Shown: positions 47,353 to 56,723, counted from the stretch's first letter. The stretch is DNA of 64,000 nt from Candidatus Protochlamydia phocaeensis (GCF_001545115.1 NZ_FCNU01000011.1:332985-396984), one strand, 5' to 3'. The notes: generated by a model from the letters alone, not told the origin. Numbers and translations are program-made.

Positions 47353-48186
47353 ATGAAAAATCTTTTTTTTTCCTGTTTATTTAGCGGACTAATTCTTTCT
47401 ATCGCCCCCTCAGCCTTTGCGGCGCCTTCTTCCACCCCCTCCACTGTCCAATCAGAAGACACACTGAACAGCGGAATTGTTTTGTTTACGCCCCCAAACG
47501 GGTGGCATTTTGCCGATCCCAGCGTGCTTCCTGCCCGCGTAAAAGTCATGGTAGTAGGAAAAGGCCCTTCCGCCTTCCCCCCTTCCATGAATCTGAGCAT
47601 GGAACCCTATAAGGGCACGCTTAAGCAGTACCTAAAAATCATTAAGAGCATGAATGACGCTCAAGGATATGAATGGAAGGATCTGGGAACGATCAGAACG
47701 GAAGCCGGCAATGCAAGCCTGTCTCAAGTAGACACAAAGAGTGAATGGGGAACCGTCCGTCTAATGCATGCGGTTTTGCTAAAAAATGGGAACATTTACA
47801 TTTTGACAGCCTCGGCATTGAAGGACGAATTTTCTCGATTTTATAAAGATTTCTTCGCCGCTATGCGTTCGCTTAGAGTGGTCAAAAATGCCTTTGAAAT
47901 GGTCGTCAATCCCCAACAACGCAACCAATTAAAAAGCGCTGCCCAAAAAGTCCAAGACCAATGGCAAATGACGCTTGCGCAAAAACAGAAAGAAAATCCG
48001 GATGTCGATCTAGATCGGTTGAAAGAGCAAGTTTTTAATAGCGAAGCCTTCCAAAAAAACACCTGGGAGCCTTTTAAAGAAATGTTAAACCAAAAGTTTG
48101 TAGATATGGGTCCAGAATGGCAATCCGTTCTGCTACAAAATTTGGAAAATGATTTATTTGGATTCCACATATCCAGCTCGCGTTAA
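47353..48186 (+). CDS. Secreted hypothetical protein
   Basis: The ATG at 47353 (GAGGT seven bases upstream) is preferred over one at 47302, because it opens a clear signal peptide: MKNLFFSCLFSGLIL, cleaved after AFA near residue 23. The mature protein has about 254 residues. A beta-rich domain (FTPPNGWHFADPSVLP, VKVMVVGKG, MNLSMEPYKG, GTVRLMHAVLLKNGNIYILTA) resembles the PsbP/Mog1-like group of small secreted domains, a weak likeness. A Lys/Gln-rich helical tail follows. It is probably periplasmic. It lies between the V-ATPase block and tal, where Chlamydia has a hypothetical gene, so it may be a core chlamydial protein. Confidence 0.75.
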   Translation: MKNLFFSCLFSGLILSIAPSAFAAPSSTPSTVQSEDTLNSGIVLFTPPNGWHFADPSVLPARVKVMVVGKGPSAFPPSMNLSMEPYKGTLKQYLKIIKSMNDAQGYEWKDLGTIRTEAGNASLSQVDTKSEWGTVRLMHAVLLKNGNIYILTASALKDEFSRFYKDFFAAMRSLRVVKNAFEMVVNPQQRNQLKSAAQKVQDQWQMTLAQKQKENPDVDLDRLKEQVFNSEAFQKNTWEPFKEMLNQKFVDMGPEWQSVLLQNLENDLFGFHISSSR

Positions 48187-48497
48187 ATAGCTCAAGATTG
48201 GCCGGTAAAGCCATGCACCAAGCTCGTGCGGCTGGCTTGGCCGCTTTCCGTTTTATTTAACGCATGCGGAATAAACTTAAGAGAGAGGGCCTGTAAACCC
48301 TCTTTCAAGCCTTTTCCTAGGGGCAAAGAACTCGAATCTAGGTTATGGTGGGTTTAAGCACATTCTCAAAACCATGGCGAGTTTTAATACACCCTCTGAA
48401 GGCTTTATATCATTTGCTTGTATATATGCGGGTCGCTACTATTACATTCAAATGAGAAAGAATTTATCAAATGATTATGCACCAAGGAGAACGTTAT
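48187..48497. other. Intergenic region with terminator and promoter
   Basis: The hairpin AGAGGG...CCCTCT at about 48284-48305 probably terminates the upstream gene. A promoter-like sequence is listed separately at 48414. No gene seen. Confidence 0.5.
48414..48442 (+). promoter_or_regulatory. Candidate promoter of the first His/Ser-rich gene
   Basis: TTGCTT (48414-48419), a 17-base spacer, then TACTAT (48437-48442). It is 55 bases before the ATG at 48498. Confidence 0.45.
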
Positions 48498-48785
48498 ATG
48501 AATAGCTTTAGAAAAATAGTAGCTTTGGCTCTTGCCATAGCAATGACAGGCCTGTCTACCCAGCAAGCAGAAGCCGTTACCTATGTGACAGACACAGGAG
48601 GATTTGCTTATGATGAATCACGCGCCGCAACCAATTTAGCCCCTGCCATTGCCCTAGGAACAGTTGCGATTGTAGCCATCATTGCCATTGCCGTCCAAAA
48701 CTCCCATGAGAGCTCCTCTTCTTCCCATAGCCATAGCATTTATACATACTCCTCTTCTTATCACGCCTCCTCTTATTCGCACTAG
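48498..48785 (+). CDS. Small His/Ser-rich membrane protein, copy 1
   Basis: A 95-residue protein. The ATG at 48498 has AAGGAG nearby and opens a signal peptide (FRKIVALALAIAMTGLS, cleavage near AEA). Then come a short segment ending FAYDESRAA, one membrane helix (PAIALGTVAIVAIIAIAV) and a polar tail of Ser, His and Tyr (ESSSSSHSHSIYTY, ending SYSH). The same four-part plan recurs at 49577 and 50059, so this is a local three-member family. The His-rich tail could bind Zn, Ni or Cu or respond to pH; no evidence decides. The lipoprotein gene begins 2 bases after its stop. Confidence 0.8.
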   Translation: MNSFRKIVALALAIAMTGLSTQQAEAVTYVTDTGGFAYDESRAATNLAPAIALGTVAIVAIIAIAVQNSHESSSSSHSHSIYTYSSSYHASSYSH

Positions 48786-48787
48786 AA

Positions 48788-49333
48788 ATGAGTATAGCTA
48801 TATCGTCTCTTCAAAGGGCGCTCTCCGCCCTTTGCCTTTCTCTTAGTTTGTTTGCCTGCTCTACCCCCTGCCGTCAATGGGAAATGCAAGAGGCCCTTTC
48901 AAGCTGTCTCTGTTTTAACTCGGGCAGGCTCTTTTTATCTCCCGAAACGGACTATTCGCACATCGAGCTGGAGATCGTTCGCACGTCTTCCGGCATCCGC
49001 ATGTATCTTAATGTCCTTTTTCTACAGGCTTATCCCTACCCGGAAAATCCGCAATTCACCAAAGTCGATATTCAATGGGAAGATGACGAGCAGCCGAGAA
49101 CTGTTTATGCCTATCTCTTGCAAGGCAATCAGCGCCTGCTCTTTCCCGGCGATGTGGCGGACATTCTCATTCAATCTCTTTTGGACAATCGCCCGTTCAC
49201 CATTATTCTTGGACGAAATAGAAGCACCATCATTCCGGACCAATTTGAAGAGCTCTACTCTAAGCTGCTAGCCATTCCACTAGAAGAAGAGCCTCCTAAA
49301 GGGTGCCCTCAATTAGACGATGACTCAAATTAA
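48788..49333 (+). CDS. Putative lipoprotein
   Basis: A 181-residue protein with lipoprotein signal: hydrophobic core ALSALCLSLS and lipobox LFAC with Cys24. The mature part is beta-rich (HIELEIVRTSSGIRMYLNVLF, TKVDIQWEDDEQPRTVYAYLL) and acidic at the end (LDDDSN). It begins 2 bases after the first His/Ser-rich gene and is almost certainly co-transcribed with it, which suggests both act in the same envelope compartment. Family not recognised. Confidence 0.8.
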   Translation: MSIAISSLQRALSALCLSLSLFACSTPCRQWEMQEALSSCLCFNSGRLFLSPETDYSHIELEIVRTSSGIRMYLNVLFLQAYPYPENPQFTKVDIQWEDDEQPRTVYAYLLQGNQRLLFPGDVADILIQSLLDNRPFTIILGRNRSTIIPDQFEELYSKLLAIPLEEEPPKGCPQLDDDSN

Positions 49334-49576
49334 AAATTATTTCCCCTAACTAAAAAAATAAATATATTGCGCAAATTTATTTTTTAAGTCATAACTAACG
49401 CTCAAGCCTTCTTGAAGCGATTTTAGAGTTTTGAAAGCGCTTATTCATTTAATGATGGGCCTGCCTGCCATTAGATCAGCTAAGCAGCACGGCTTTACTA
49501 TCATCACGGGAACAAGCTTGGCTCATGCAATATAAAAGACACGCATTCAAAGTAATAGATATGAAAAGGATTGATT

Positions 49577-49900
49577 ATGCAAATACTTCGAAAATATGTA
49601 ATGGTGGCATTGTTTTTTGCCCTTGCGACTCATTCAGTCTATGGACAACCTGCTTATAATCAAGAATATGATTACTCAGACTCGGCTTATACGCAAGGAA
49701 GCCGCGCTGCCCATTGGTCAGTTTATGTGCCCATTGCCTTATTTGTTGCAGCAGGCATTCTCTTCGGAATCGCGGATAAAGATCATAAAGGCTCGCATAG
49801 CCATTCAGGTTATGACAGTTATGATGGACTTGGCCGTTTAGAAAGCTATGGATCTAGCAGTCACTCCGGAGGATATTCAAGGTCGGGATATAGTCACTAA
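49577..49900 (+). CDS. Small His/Ser-rich membrane protein, copy 2
   Basis: A 107-residue protein. The ATG at 49577 has AAAAGGA six bases upstream. Signal peptide YVMVALFFALATHSVYG, then a Tyr/Asp-rich stretch (YNQEYDYSDSAY) and GSRAA, one membrane helix (YVPIALFVAAGILFGIA), then a tail starting DKDHKGSHSHSGYDSYDG and ending SRSGYSH. The plan and the SRAA and SHSH elements match the flanking copies 1 and 3. There is a separate 240-base upstream gap, so it probably has its own promoter. Confidence 0.8.
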   Translation: MQILRKYVMVALFFALATHSVYGQPAYNQEYDYSDSAYTQGSRAAHWSVYVPIALFVAAGILFGIADKDHKGSHSHSGYDSYDGLGRLESYGSSSHSGGYSRSGYSH

Positions 49901-50058
49901 TTAAAATTTAAACCATCGGTAAAAAATTTATTGCGATAATTTTAATTTTCCGCCATAAGAGAATTGTAAAGCTTTAGAGGCCCTTCTCTTATACGATGCC
50001 GTGGAATAGTATTTAAGCGATCCGGCCTCAACGTGACACGTATCAAAAGGATTAAACT

Positions 50059-50310
50059 ATGAAAAAAATGAATAAGATATTTGCTCTTGCAACCTTGATG
50101 GCTATGCTCGCTGGTCAAGTGCAAGGCCAAGAATATGAAAGTGATGCATACTATGACAGCGGAAGAGCCTCTTCTATGTCCGCTTGGATTCCTATCGGTG
50201 CCTTGGTCGTTGCCGGCGTATTGATTGCCACAACTGATCGCCACCACCACCACCACCATGGAAGCGGAAGCGGAAGCAGCAGCCACTCTCATTACCACGC
50301 TCACTACTAA
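50059..50310 (+). CDS. Small His-rich membrane protein, copy 3 with six consecutive histidines
   Basis: An 83-residue protein; AAAGGA lies seven bases before the ATG at 50059. Signal peptide (KIFALATLMAMLAGQVQG), short YYDSGRASS linker, one membrane helix (WIPIGALVVAGVLIATT), then a tail with His62-His67, a GSGSGSSS linker and SHSHYHAHY. The natural hexahistidine followed by alternating His/Ser strongly suggests metal coordination. It ends at a bidirectional terminator (50318-50348). Confidence 0.82.
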   Translation: MKKMNKIFALATLMAMLAGQVQGQEYESDAYYDSGRASSMSAWIPIGALVVAGVLIATTDRHHHHHHGSGSGSSSHSHYHAHY

Positions 50311-50317
50311 TAGCTTG

Positions 50318-50348
50318 GGTAAGAGGGCTTCACGTGAGCCCTTTTACC
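50318..50348 (+). terminator. Bidirectional terminator
   Basis: GGTAAGAGGGCT (50318-50329) pairs with AGCCCTTTTACC (50337-50348) with one G-T pair. It lies between converging genes. Confidence 0.75.
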
Positions 50349-50358
50349 TTCCAGACTC

Positions 50359-52233
50359 CTATCGCTTTCCTTCCCAACTTGATTTGAGATCTTGAAGTAA
50401 ATTCTCCACCGTTTCAAAATACTGATCGACAAATAAAAACTGGCTGCGCAGCTGTTGTCCATCTTTTGCTAGAATAAGGCGGAAGAACTGTCCAAACAAA
50501 TAGCGGTATTCCAAGAGTTGCTGCCTGAATCGATGGATAGACTCATCGAGGAAAGGATCGCTGGATCTTTCCTTTGCAGCACGCTGAACAGTCGCCAGGA
50601 AATCCTGCAAATAGGTTTTCATGTCATTGATATCCAATTCAATCTCATGAACATGGGCATAGACATCGCCTCTGCGGACCCAATCTTCAATTTGATCGAA
50701 TAACAAGCGGAAGCGCTCCAGCCTAAAAGCGTGCGCCGGATCTTCAAAGTATTCAGACAAGCCTTGATGCGTGCGATAAATTTCATGGAAAGCCGGAAAC
50801 TCATGCAAAACATGGTACTTCCAATCTTCTCTCATAGCCTTGGCTAGGACATTTTCTACATATTGAATGGTTTCCATTTTAGGGCTGCCAACTTCATCGC
50901 ATTCTTTAATTAAGGTCAGCAAACGCTCTGCCCGGCTGCGCATCATGGCACGTGAAATCAAAGGCTGCCCCATTTCATGCAGCAATCTTTCTAATTCATG
51001 ATGGGCAGCATTTTCACGGCGCTGCTGCTCGTCAAGTCCGCGATTGAGGGAATCTAAAAAGCCTCCATAGCCTAAATTAAGCTCTTCTGCCGAATAAATT
51101 AAATTCAGCAACCGTTTGGCTTTTGCAGGCTCAGGCCCAACAATCCATTCGGTAAATCCCCAGCGCGAACGGATATAGGGATTAGCATCTGTTTTTAACA
51201 TAAACGACCGATAATGCCCCATTGTCTTAATCAGCTGCTGCAATTCATGCTGATATTCGACCACTTTCCCTTTTAGCTTCTGAACCCCGCCCTCTCTGAG
51301 TTCACTGTCCGAATCTAATGATTTCAGCTCTAAACTACTGTTAAAGAAGGCGTCTTTCAATTCTCGATAATAAATGCGGAAAATCTTAATGGCATTATCA
51401 ACGCTCGCCAATTGTTTCAAAGAACGAATCGTCTCTTGGGCTAGCTGACCTTTCGGCTGGCGATTGAGCTCCAGCATTTTTAAGAGACGGAAAATATCCA
51501 CATATAAATTTTGCTCGGGAATATCCAGCAAAGCAAAGACGGGAAAATTCTTCATTTTTTGAAGATAATCCTCCACCTTGACGCTTAAATGCATATATTG
51601 GCTGTAAATCTGGTTGAAGATCGCATATTGCCGTTTTAAAAATTTCTCGCTTTGCTCTAAATTTCTAAGCAGGCCCGGATCCAAAAACCTCCTCCAGATA
51701 GACATCCAGCGCTTCCATAAGCCCGCTTTCTTCTGGCATTTTTGACAATAATCCTTTAAGGGTTTCTCTAAACGGCGAATCGCCCAAATCAAATCTTCAA
51801 TGCGATGAATGAGCATGTCCTTGACGGCATGAACCACATTGGAAATGGAAAGATGCCATTTATCAACGCTGACTAGCCTGACTTGCTGGAACAGTTCAAC
51901 AGCGCAGCTCTCCAAGACCTCCGTAAATTCCCATAAGGCCGCATTCATCTCTTGAACAATCCGTTGGCCGCCATCATTCGGCATCTGATTGATGCCGCCC
52001 TTAATAAATTGACGCACCTGTTTGCTAAATCCTTCGACAGCCTCTGACAACTTCAATTGGCCGCCCGCAAAGGGTAAAAGCGGGGCAAAAGATTCCGACG
52101 GCAAAGGCTGAATCATATTAAGAATTTGATGAGCCAGACGCGTTTCTTTTTGCTGCAAATATTGCTCGAGCTGATCGATAATCTTGCGGTCCAAATCGAT
52201 CAGGCTTTGAAAATCAATAGGACGCCAACTCAT
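50359..52233 (-). CDS. Large helical protein of unknown function
   Basis: A 624-residue protein, almost entirely alpha-helical by composition (many Leu, Gln, Glu and Arg at heptad spacing, for example IIDQLEQYLQQKETRLAHQIL and FLKRQYAIFNQIYSQYMHL). No signal peptide and no membrane helix. No motif recognised. It may be a conserved chlamydial hypothetical given its place between the V-ATPase block and tal, but I could not confirm that. A scaffold or cytoskeletal role would suit the shape; no function is claimed. Confidence 0.75.
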   Translation of the reverse strand: MSWRPIDFQSLIDLDRKIIDQLEQYLQQKETRLAHQILNMIQPLPSESFAPLLPFAGGQLKLSEAVEGFSKQVRQFIKGGINQMPNDGGQRIVQEMNAALWEFTEVLESCAVELFQQVRLVSVDKWHLSISNVVHAVKDMLIHRIEDLIWAIRRLEKPLKDYCQKCQKKAGLWKRWMSIWRRFLDPGLLRNLEQSEKFLKRQYAIFNQIYSQYMHLSVKVEDYLQKMKNFPVFALLDIPEQNLYVDIFRLLKMLELNRQPKGQLAQETIRSLKQLASVDNAIKIFRIYYRELKDAFFNSSLELKSLDSDSELREGGVQKLKGKVVEYQHELQQLIKTMGHYRSFMLKTDANPYIRSRWGFTEWIVGPEPAKAKRLLNLIYSAEELNLGYGGFLDSLNRGLDEQQRRENAAHHELERLLHEMGQPLISRAMMRSRAERLLTLIKECDEVGSPKMETIQYVENVLAKAMREDWKYHVLHEFPAFHEIYRTHQGLSEYFEDPAHAFRLERFRLLFDQIEDWVRRGDVYAHVHEIELDINDMKTYLQDFLATVQRAAKERSSDPFLDESIHRFRQQLLEYRYLFGQFFRLILAKDGQQLRSQFLFVDQYFETVENLLQDLKSSWEGKR

Positions 52234-52642
52234 AATTTCTCCTCTAACTCAATCTCTAAAACTTCATTCCTTTCTAATAATATTTTAACACATTAGCTTT
52301 TTATAAAAAATTAATTGAAAAAAAATCACCTTTTTAAACACAAACTTTTTATTATAAATATTTTACAATGCAATTTCCTTCTTTAACAAAGTATTTTTCA
52401 AATAATTACCCTATTATTTTCTCTCTTATTTTTAATTTATTAAGAATTTTTCAATTTTTTCTTGCCTATAAAATAAAGAAAAGAAGGGAAAGAAGCGATT
52501 TTACCAAGCTCTCTTGAAGCTCTATTAAAATCGCCAATGAACTGAAAAAGTAAAGCAAAGAGGGCTATTTTGCTTATCAACCTGAGAAGATCTAACGCAG
52601 AGAAGGATGATCCTGCGGCTTATTAAAAGAGAAGACGAATGC
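52234..52642. other. AT-rich intergenic region
   Basis: About 400 bases between two minus-strand genes, with long A/T tracts at 52260-52450. No frame with coding character, no RNA gene and no strong hairpin were seen. Confidence 0.4.
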
Positions 52643-54655
52643 CTACTTTTTATAGCCCCATCGCATGAAAAAGGCTATTCCAATTAAAAAAACCCAGATA
52701 AGCGGTAAAAAGGACGAAGACCAGTCCCACTCTTCGGACAAGGGATCAGCCGGAAGAGTGACTGTATAGCTATTCTCCTGGGCTTGCTGCATTAATTCCC
52801 GGTGTTTAGCCAAGTTCTCGGGTTTGACATGGTCATCATAGCTGTGATAGGCAAAGTCAAAAGTTAACACGTCGCGAACGGCATGGGCCAATACCTGGAA
52901 ACTGAACGCTTCATCAGAGAGTGTGTCGTGAAGTTCCTGAAGGCTCCAATCGCCCCCATTGATTTTAACAAAATGATAAGAATCGCTGATATCCAGAGGA
53001 AAAAGATGACTTAGGGGCGTTTGACGAGTGGGATCAATCGTTTGATTTAAATAGGTGCTTAAATTCAAAGGAAAGAGGGAAAATTTTAGCTGCTGGTTTT
53101 CATCTTCTTCTAAAAAGGCATCCACATAGTAAGATTCTTTCGTAACAAATTGATTAGTCTCGCGGTCGTCTTTCACCTCCAGAGGGTGCGTTTGCTTTAA
53201 TTTTCCCAACAACGATGAATAAAATTTCTCATAGTCTTGAGCAATTTTTTGCTCTCCCCTTTTTTTAAAACGCCTTCTCACGTAATCCGCTTCATGGCCG
53301 GTATAAGTCGACACCACTTCTACAGCCGCTCCCTTTTCAGGAACAAGAAGAAAAAAGGTGGCCTCATGCTTGATTTGGCCCATTGTCGGAGGTGGAATAG
53401 ACGCAAGCGCATCCGAATCTGGCTTTAAAACCAATCCATAATGCAGAGAAGGATAATAGTTAGCCTCTAGGCTTCCTCCTTGGAAATTAAGCGTCGGATC
53501 AATCCAGTACACGCGGTCATTGATGACTGCCTGCACAATGGCATGATTGAAGGCATTATAGGTTGGGTGATAGTCGTTTAAAAATTTTGTCCATCGCGTG
53601 TTAACCAACACCGGATAAGAGTCGATATCCAATAAGCGGAAAAAGGTCCTGAGCAACTGCGTTTTATCTTTGCAGTCTCCGAACCGGTTCTCGAATACCC
53701 TAACAGGATCATGGGGCTTAAAAGAGCTGATCCCATTCTCCATCCCCAAATAGCGGATTTTATCCTGCACAAACCGGACGGCCTTCAACGCTTGCCCTTC
53801 CTTGGTGGGACACGCGTCTTTCCACTCTGCAACCAACTCTAACATGTCTGCTGAGCAATGGGAGGTTAGATCGTCCGGCAGAGCAAAAAGGGACTCCCCC
53901 CATTTTACAACAGCTTGCCAGTTAGGGAAGCTGCTGATTTGCACAAAAGGAAAATCATCAAACCACTCGGGTTGGGCAGATTCCGAATCTTTGCGAGGAA
54001 GATGGGACAATTCCCAGCAATAGACGCACTGATCGGGATGGGAATCGTCAATGACAGGCTCGACAGCGGTAAAATGGTTTTTGATAAATAACTGATGGTG
54101 TTTGGGAGCAAAAAGACGAAGAATGTACTTGTCCAGCGGCTCTGAAAATTGCAAATAAGTGGAGTAACCAAAATCCGGCTTTAAGACAGGATTGAATCCT
54201 TGAAGCGAATACGCATATTCGACAATATCGCCTTCTCGGATATCATCCAACAAGAAAAGGGCGGTTAAACAGCCATCATACAGATGGGCATCGCTATTTT
54301 CTTCTCTTTGAATGACCTTGGCCTTTACCTTGTTCAATTTATTGATCACTTTATCCTCGCGATAAACGCGAAGCGTATGCAAGGTTAGCGTTTCATAGGA
54401 CGGATCGAAAGAAATTGTCAGAGTCGACCGTTGCTGAACATCTTCATCATTTAAAAGCTTATAGGCAAAGCGGTCAAAGATCTGCTCTTTCTCCAAATGG
54501 ACTTGCCGCTCTACCAATAAATATTGATTATCGGATTCCAGCTCTTGCCGCTCTAACTGTCCACTCGAAACAATCCAATCTGGCAGGGAGGCAATTAAAA
54601 TTTGATCGACTGAAACGGCATCAAGCGGTTTTACCGAAAAAGAGGCGTTGATCAT
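52643..54655 (-). CDS. DUF3857 and transglutaminase-like protein with a C-terminal membrane anchor
   Basis: A 670-residue protein. Residues about 50-210 form the DUF3857 domain (VERQVHLEKEQIFDRFAYKLL, LYDGCLTALFLLDDIREGDIVEYAY). A transglutaminase-like fold follows, with the Cys-His-Asp triad visible: Cys328 in RFGDCKDK, His371 in FNHAIVQA and Asp386 in YWIDPT. The C-terminus has one hydrophobic helix (FLPLIWVFLIGIAFFMRW) and ends GYKK, a tail anchor. No cleavable signal peptide is obvious at the N-terminus. Proteins of this architecture are bacterial and of unsettled substrate; a peptidase or cross-linking role at the envelope is inferred. The gene is monocistronic. Confidence 0.88.
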   Translation of the reverse strand: MINASFSVKPLDAVSVDQILIASLPDWIVSSGQLERQELESDNQYLLVERQVHLEKEQIFDRFAYKLLNDEDVQQRSTLTISFDPSYETLTLHTLRVYREDKVINKLNKVKAKVIQREENSDAHLYDGCLTALFLLDDIREGDIVEYAYSLQGFNPVLKPDFGYSTYLQFSEPLDKYILRLFAPKHHQLFIKNHFTAVEPVIDDSHPDQCVYCWELSHLPRKDSESAQPEWFDDFPFVQISSFPNWQAVVKWGESLFALPDDLTSHCSADMLELVAEWKDACPTKEGQALKAVRFVQDKIRYLGMENGISSFKPHDPVRVFENRFGDCKDKTQLLRTFFRLLDIDSYPVLVNTRWTKFLNDYHPTYNAFNHAIVQAVINDRVYWIDPTLNFQGGSLEANYYPSLHYGLVLKPDSDALASIPPPTMGQIKHEATFFLLVPEKGAAVEVVSTYTGHEADYVRRRFKKRGEQKIAQDYEKFYSSLLGKLKQTHPLEVKDDRETNQFVTKESYYVDAFLEEDENQQLKFSLFPLNLSTYLNQTIDPTRQTPLSHLFPLDISDSYHFVKINGGDWSLQELHDTLSDEAFSFQVLAHAVRDVLTFDFAYHSYDDHVKPENLAKHRELMQQAQENSYTVTLPADPLSEEWDWSSSFLPLIWVFLIGIAFFMRWGYKK

Positions 54656-55274
54656 GAAAGCTCCTAAGGCTAAAAAATGTCAGCCTAGACTTTGAGTGTT
54701 GGGAATGAATAAAGTTTTGCCATTCATGCGGTGAAGCAAATGACTCAAGAGAATAGACGAAAATTGCTAAAGCCTAGATTCGAGTTCTTTTTCTCTAAAA
54801 GCCAACTATTCTAACAAAATGGACTAATTTTCAAAAATTTAAATCATTTCGGGATTCGCAAGAGAGGAGATCTAAGAGAACGATTGAAAGCAGTTGCTCA
54901 ACCGCTTAAAACCTGTTAAGATAGAAGTAGATATTCTACCGACGTGAATTCAAAATTGATTTTGGACAACCGCGCATGCCGGCAATCCGAAAATGCATGT
55001 TTGAATGCCGCAGCGGTATAATCTGCGTTTTGTTTTTTTCCCATTCTTTGGACTGCCGTAACCGTTCGTGGATAAAAATTTCCTCGCCAGGCTCTTATGT
55101 CCTTACGATTAGCCTCAGAATTGGCCTATTTATCGTTGCAACCTGACGCAGCCGACAGGGGGAAAAAGATAAAACTCAGGTTATACCGAAGGAAAATATT
55201 AAATCGGCATGGGACGATGCCCCTTTAATTTTTTCCTTCGGTATTATTAACACATTCAATTCTTTAAAGGTTTT
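54656..55274. other. Long intergenic region with possible small RNA
   Basis: A divergent gap of 619 bases. It holds a promoter-like TTGCTC (54894-54899), 17 bases, TAAGAT (54917-54922), a more GC-rich stretch up to 55180, and a long hairpin at 55183-55244. A 44-codon ATG frame at 55098 has no ribosome site and is not called. No known RNA family was recognised. Confidence 0.4.
55183..55244 (+). repeat. Long stem-loop upstream of the zinc-ribbon gene
   Basis: ATACCGAAGGAAAA (55183-55196) pairs perfectly with TTTTCCTTCGGTAT (55231-55244). The stem continues inward with ATTAAA/TTTAAT, and a second stem GGCAT/ATGCC (about 55206-55219) forms the tip. It ends 30 bases before the ATG at 55275. It could be the terminator of an upstream RNA or a leader structure. 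Confidence 0.65.
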
Positions 55275-55664
55275 ATGCAAAAAGGTCACCTTCTGCAGTT
55301 TAGCTGCCAATGTTGCCAATATCCCATTCATTTTTCCGTCTTTGATTTAGAAAACAGTGAAGGAGGAGTGAGCTGTCCCGAGTGCGGTTTAATTTATGAC
55401 TTTAATGACGAGGCGCTTAGACGCCAACTGCGTAAATTTGAAAATCTGTGCCGCCAAATTCAGTTGTCCGAAGAAATTTTATCGAATACGTCTGTTGGCA
55501 TCCATCTAGGTGACCGGGAGATCAAGATCCCCTATAAAATTCTTCTTACCCGCTTGAATTCCACTCTAGATTTAATGGTGGGAGACCGCCCTTTAACCAT
55601 CACATTCCGTATTGAGCCGGCAACCGATACACCGCCTCTAGAAAATTATTCCAAAAAGCTATAG
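55275..55664 (+). CDS. Small zinc-ribbon protein
   Basis: A 129-residue soluble protein; AAAGG precedes the ATG at 55275. The N-terminal 40 residues form a zinc ribbon: Cys11-x2-Cys14 (with an extra Cys13) and Cys34-x2-Cys37. A helical stretch follows (LRRQLRKFENLCRQIQLSEEIL), then a beta-rich end. It lies 96 bases before tal. Chlamydia has a small gene described as a ferredoxin at this position, but the spacing of cysteines here fits zinc rather than an iron-sulfur cluster. Role unknown. Confidence 0.75.
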   Translation: MQKGHLLQFSCQCCQYPIHFSVFDLENSEGGVSCPECGLIYDFNDEALRRQLRKFENLCRQIQLSEEILSNTSVGIHLGDREIKIPYKILLTRLNSTLDLMVGDRPLTITFRIEPATDTPPLENYSKKL

Positions 55665-55760
55665 AAAATGCACGTATCAATAAATGGTTTAATTAAAAAA
55701 AATCACAAACTCCCGTTTTAGGCATTTTTCGAATGTTTAAAGCGAGTCAAAGGAGCTGCT

Positions 55761-56723
55761 ATGAATAAACTGGACCAATTAAAAAAAATGACGACAGTTG
55801 TCATCGATACAGGCGATATTGATGCCATCAAGCACTATTCTCCGACCGATGCGACAACCAATCCCTCCCTGATCTTTTCCGCTATCCAAAAACCCGCCTA
55901 CAAGCCCCTCATGGAAGAAGCGTTCCGCTATAGCCAAAAGGCTAAGAATGCGGATGAGCAAATGACATTATTGATGGACAAGCTATTCGTCAATGTCGGT
56001 TGCGAAATCCTCAAGTTAGTCCCCGGCCGCGTATCGACAGAGGTCGATGCCCGTCTGTCCTTCGATGTAGAAGGAAGCATCCAAAAAGCGCAATCGCTGA
56101 TTGCCCTCTATGAGGAAATGGGTGTTAGCCGCGACAGAATCCTCATCAAGCTTGCCTCAACATGGGAAGGCGGATTGGCGGCCCGCGAGCTGGAGAAAAT
56201 GGGCATCCACTGCAATATGACTCTTCTTTTCAGCCTAGCACAGGCCATTCACAGCGCAGAAGCCCAAGCGACGCTGATCTCTCCTTTTGTTGGACGCATT
56301 TTAGATTGGTACAAAAAGAGCGAAGGCGTGGAAGGCTATCCGCCGGCAGAAGATCCCGGTGTGAAATCGGTGACGAAAATTTACCATTATTTTAAGAAAT
56401 TCAATTACAAAACGCAAATCATGGGAGCCAGCTTCCGCAACAAGGAAGAAATCCTTGAGCTGGCCGGATGTGACCTCTTGACCATTTCACCTCAGTTTTT
56501 GGAAGAACTCCACAAAGCGGAAGGAGAGGTTCCCCGCCGCCTGGATCCTACTAAGGCAAAAGAGATGGACATTCCTCGCATTCCCTTAGATGAGAAGACG
56601 TTCCGCTGGATGGTCAATGACGAAGCCATGGCATGCGAAAAGCTGGCCGAAGGCATCCGCAATTTCGCCAAAGACGCCGCCAAATTAGAAAATACCCTGC
56701 GCGTCACATTCAAAATCGGCTAA
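55761..56723 (+). CDS. tal: Transaldolase
   Basis: Transfers a dihydroxyacetone unit between sugar phosphates in the non-oxidative pentose phosphate pathway. The 320-residue product is close to the 316 of TalB. The Schiff-base lysine is Lys130 in [11 protein letters not shown]. The N-terminal TTNPSLI signature and [11 protein letters not shown] are present. AAGGAG lies seven bases before the ATG. It links glycolysis with the supply of erythrose 4-phosphate, a substrate of the DAHP synthase encoded at 32097. From memory it lies shortly after the V-ATPase block in Chlamydia too. Confidence 0.97.
   Translation: MNKLDQLKKMTTVVIDTGDIDAIKHYSPTDATTNPSLIFSAIQKPAYKPLMEEAFRYSQKAKNADEQMTLLMDKLFVNVGCEILKLVPGRVSTEVDARLSFDVEGSIQKAQSLIALYEEMGVSRDRILIKLASTWEGGLAARELEKMGIHCNMTLLFSLAQAIHSAEAQATLISPFVGRILDWYKKSEGVEGYPPAEDPGVKSVTKIYHYFKKFNYKTQIMGASFRNKEEILELAGCDLLTISPQFLEELHKAEGEVPRRLDPTKAKEMDIPRIPLDEKTFRWMVNDEAMACEKLAEGIRNFAKDAAKLENTLRVTFKIG

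Noticed and set aside
55098..55232. A 44-codon frame upstream of the zinc-ribbon gene
   Set aside because: No ribosome site, it ends inside the stem-loop, and the composition is not protein-like.
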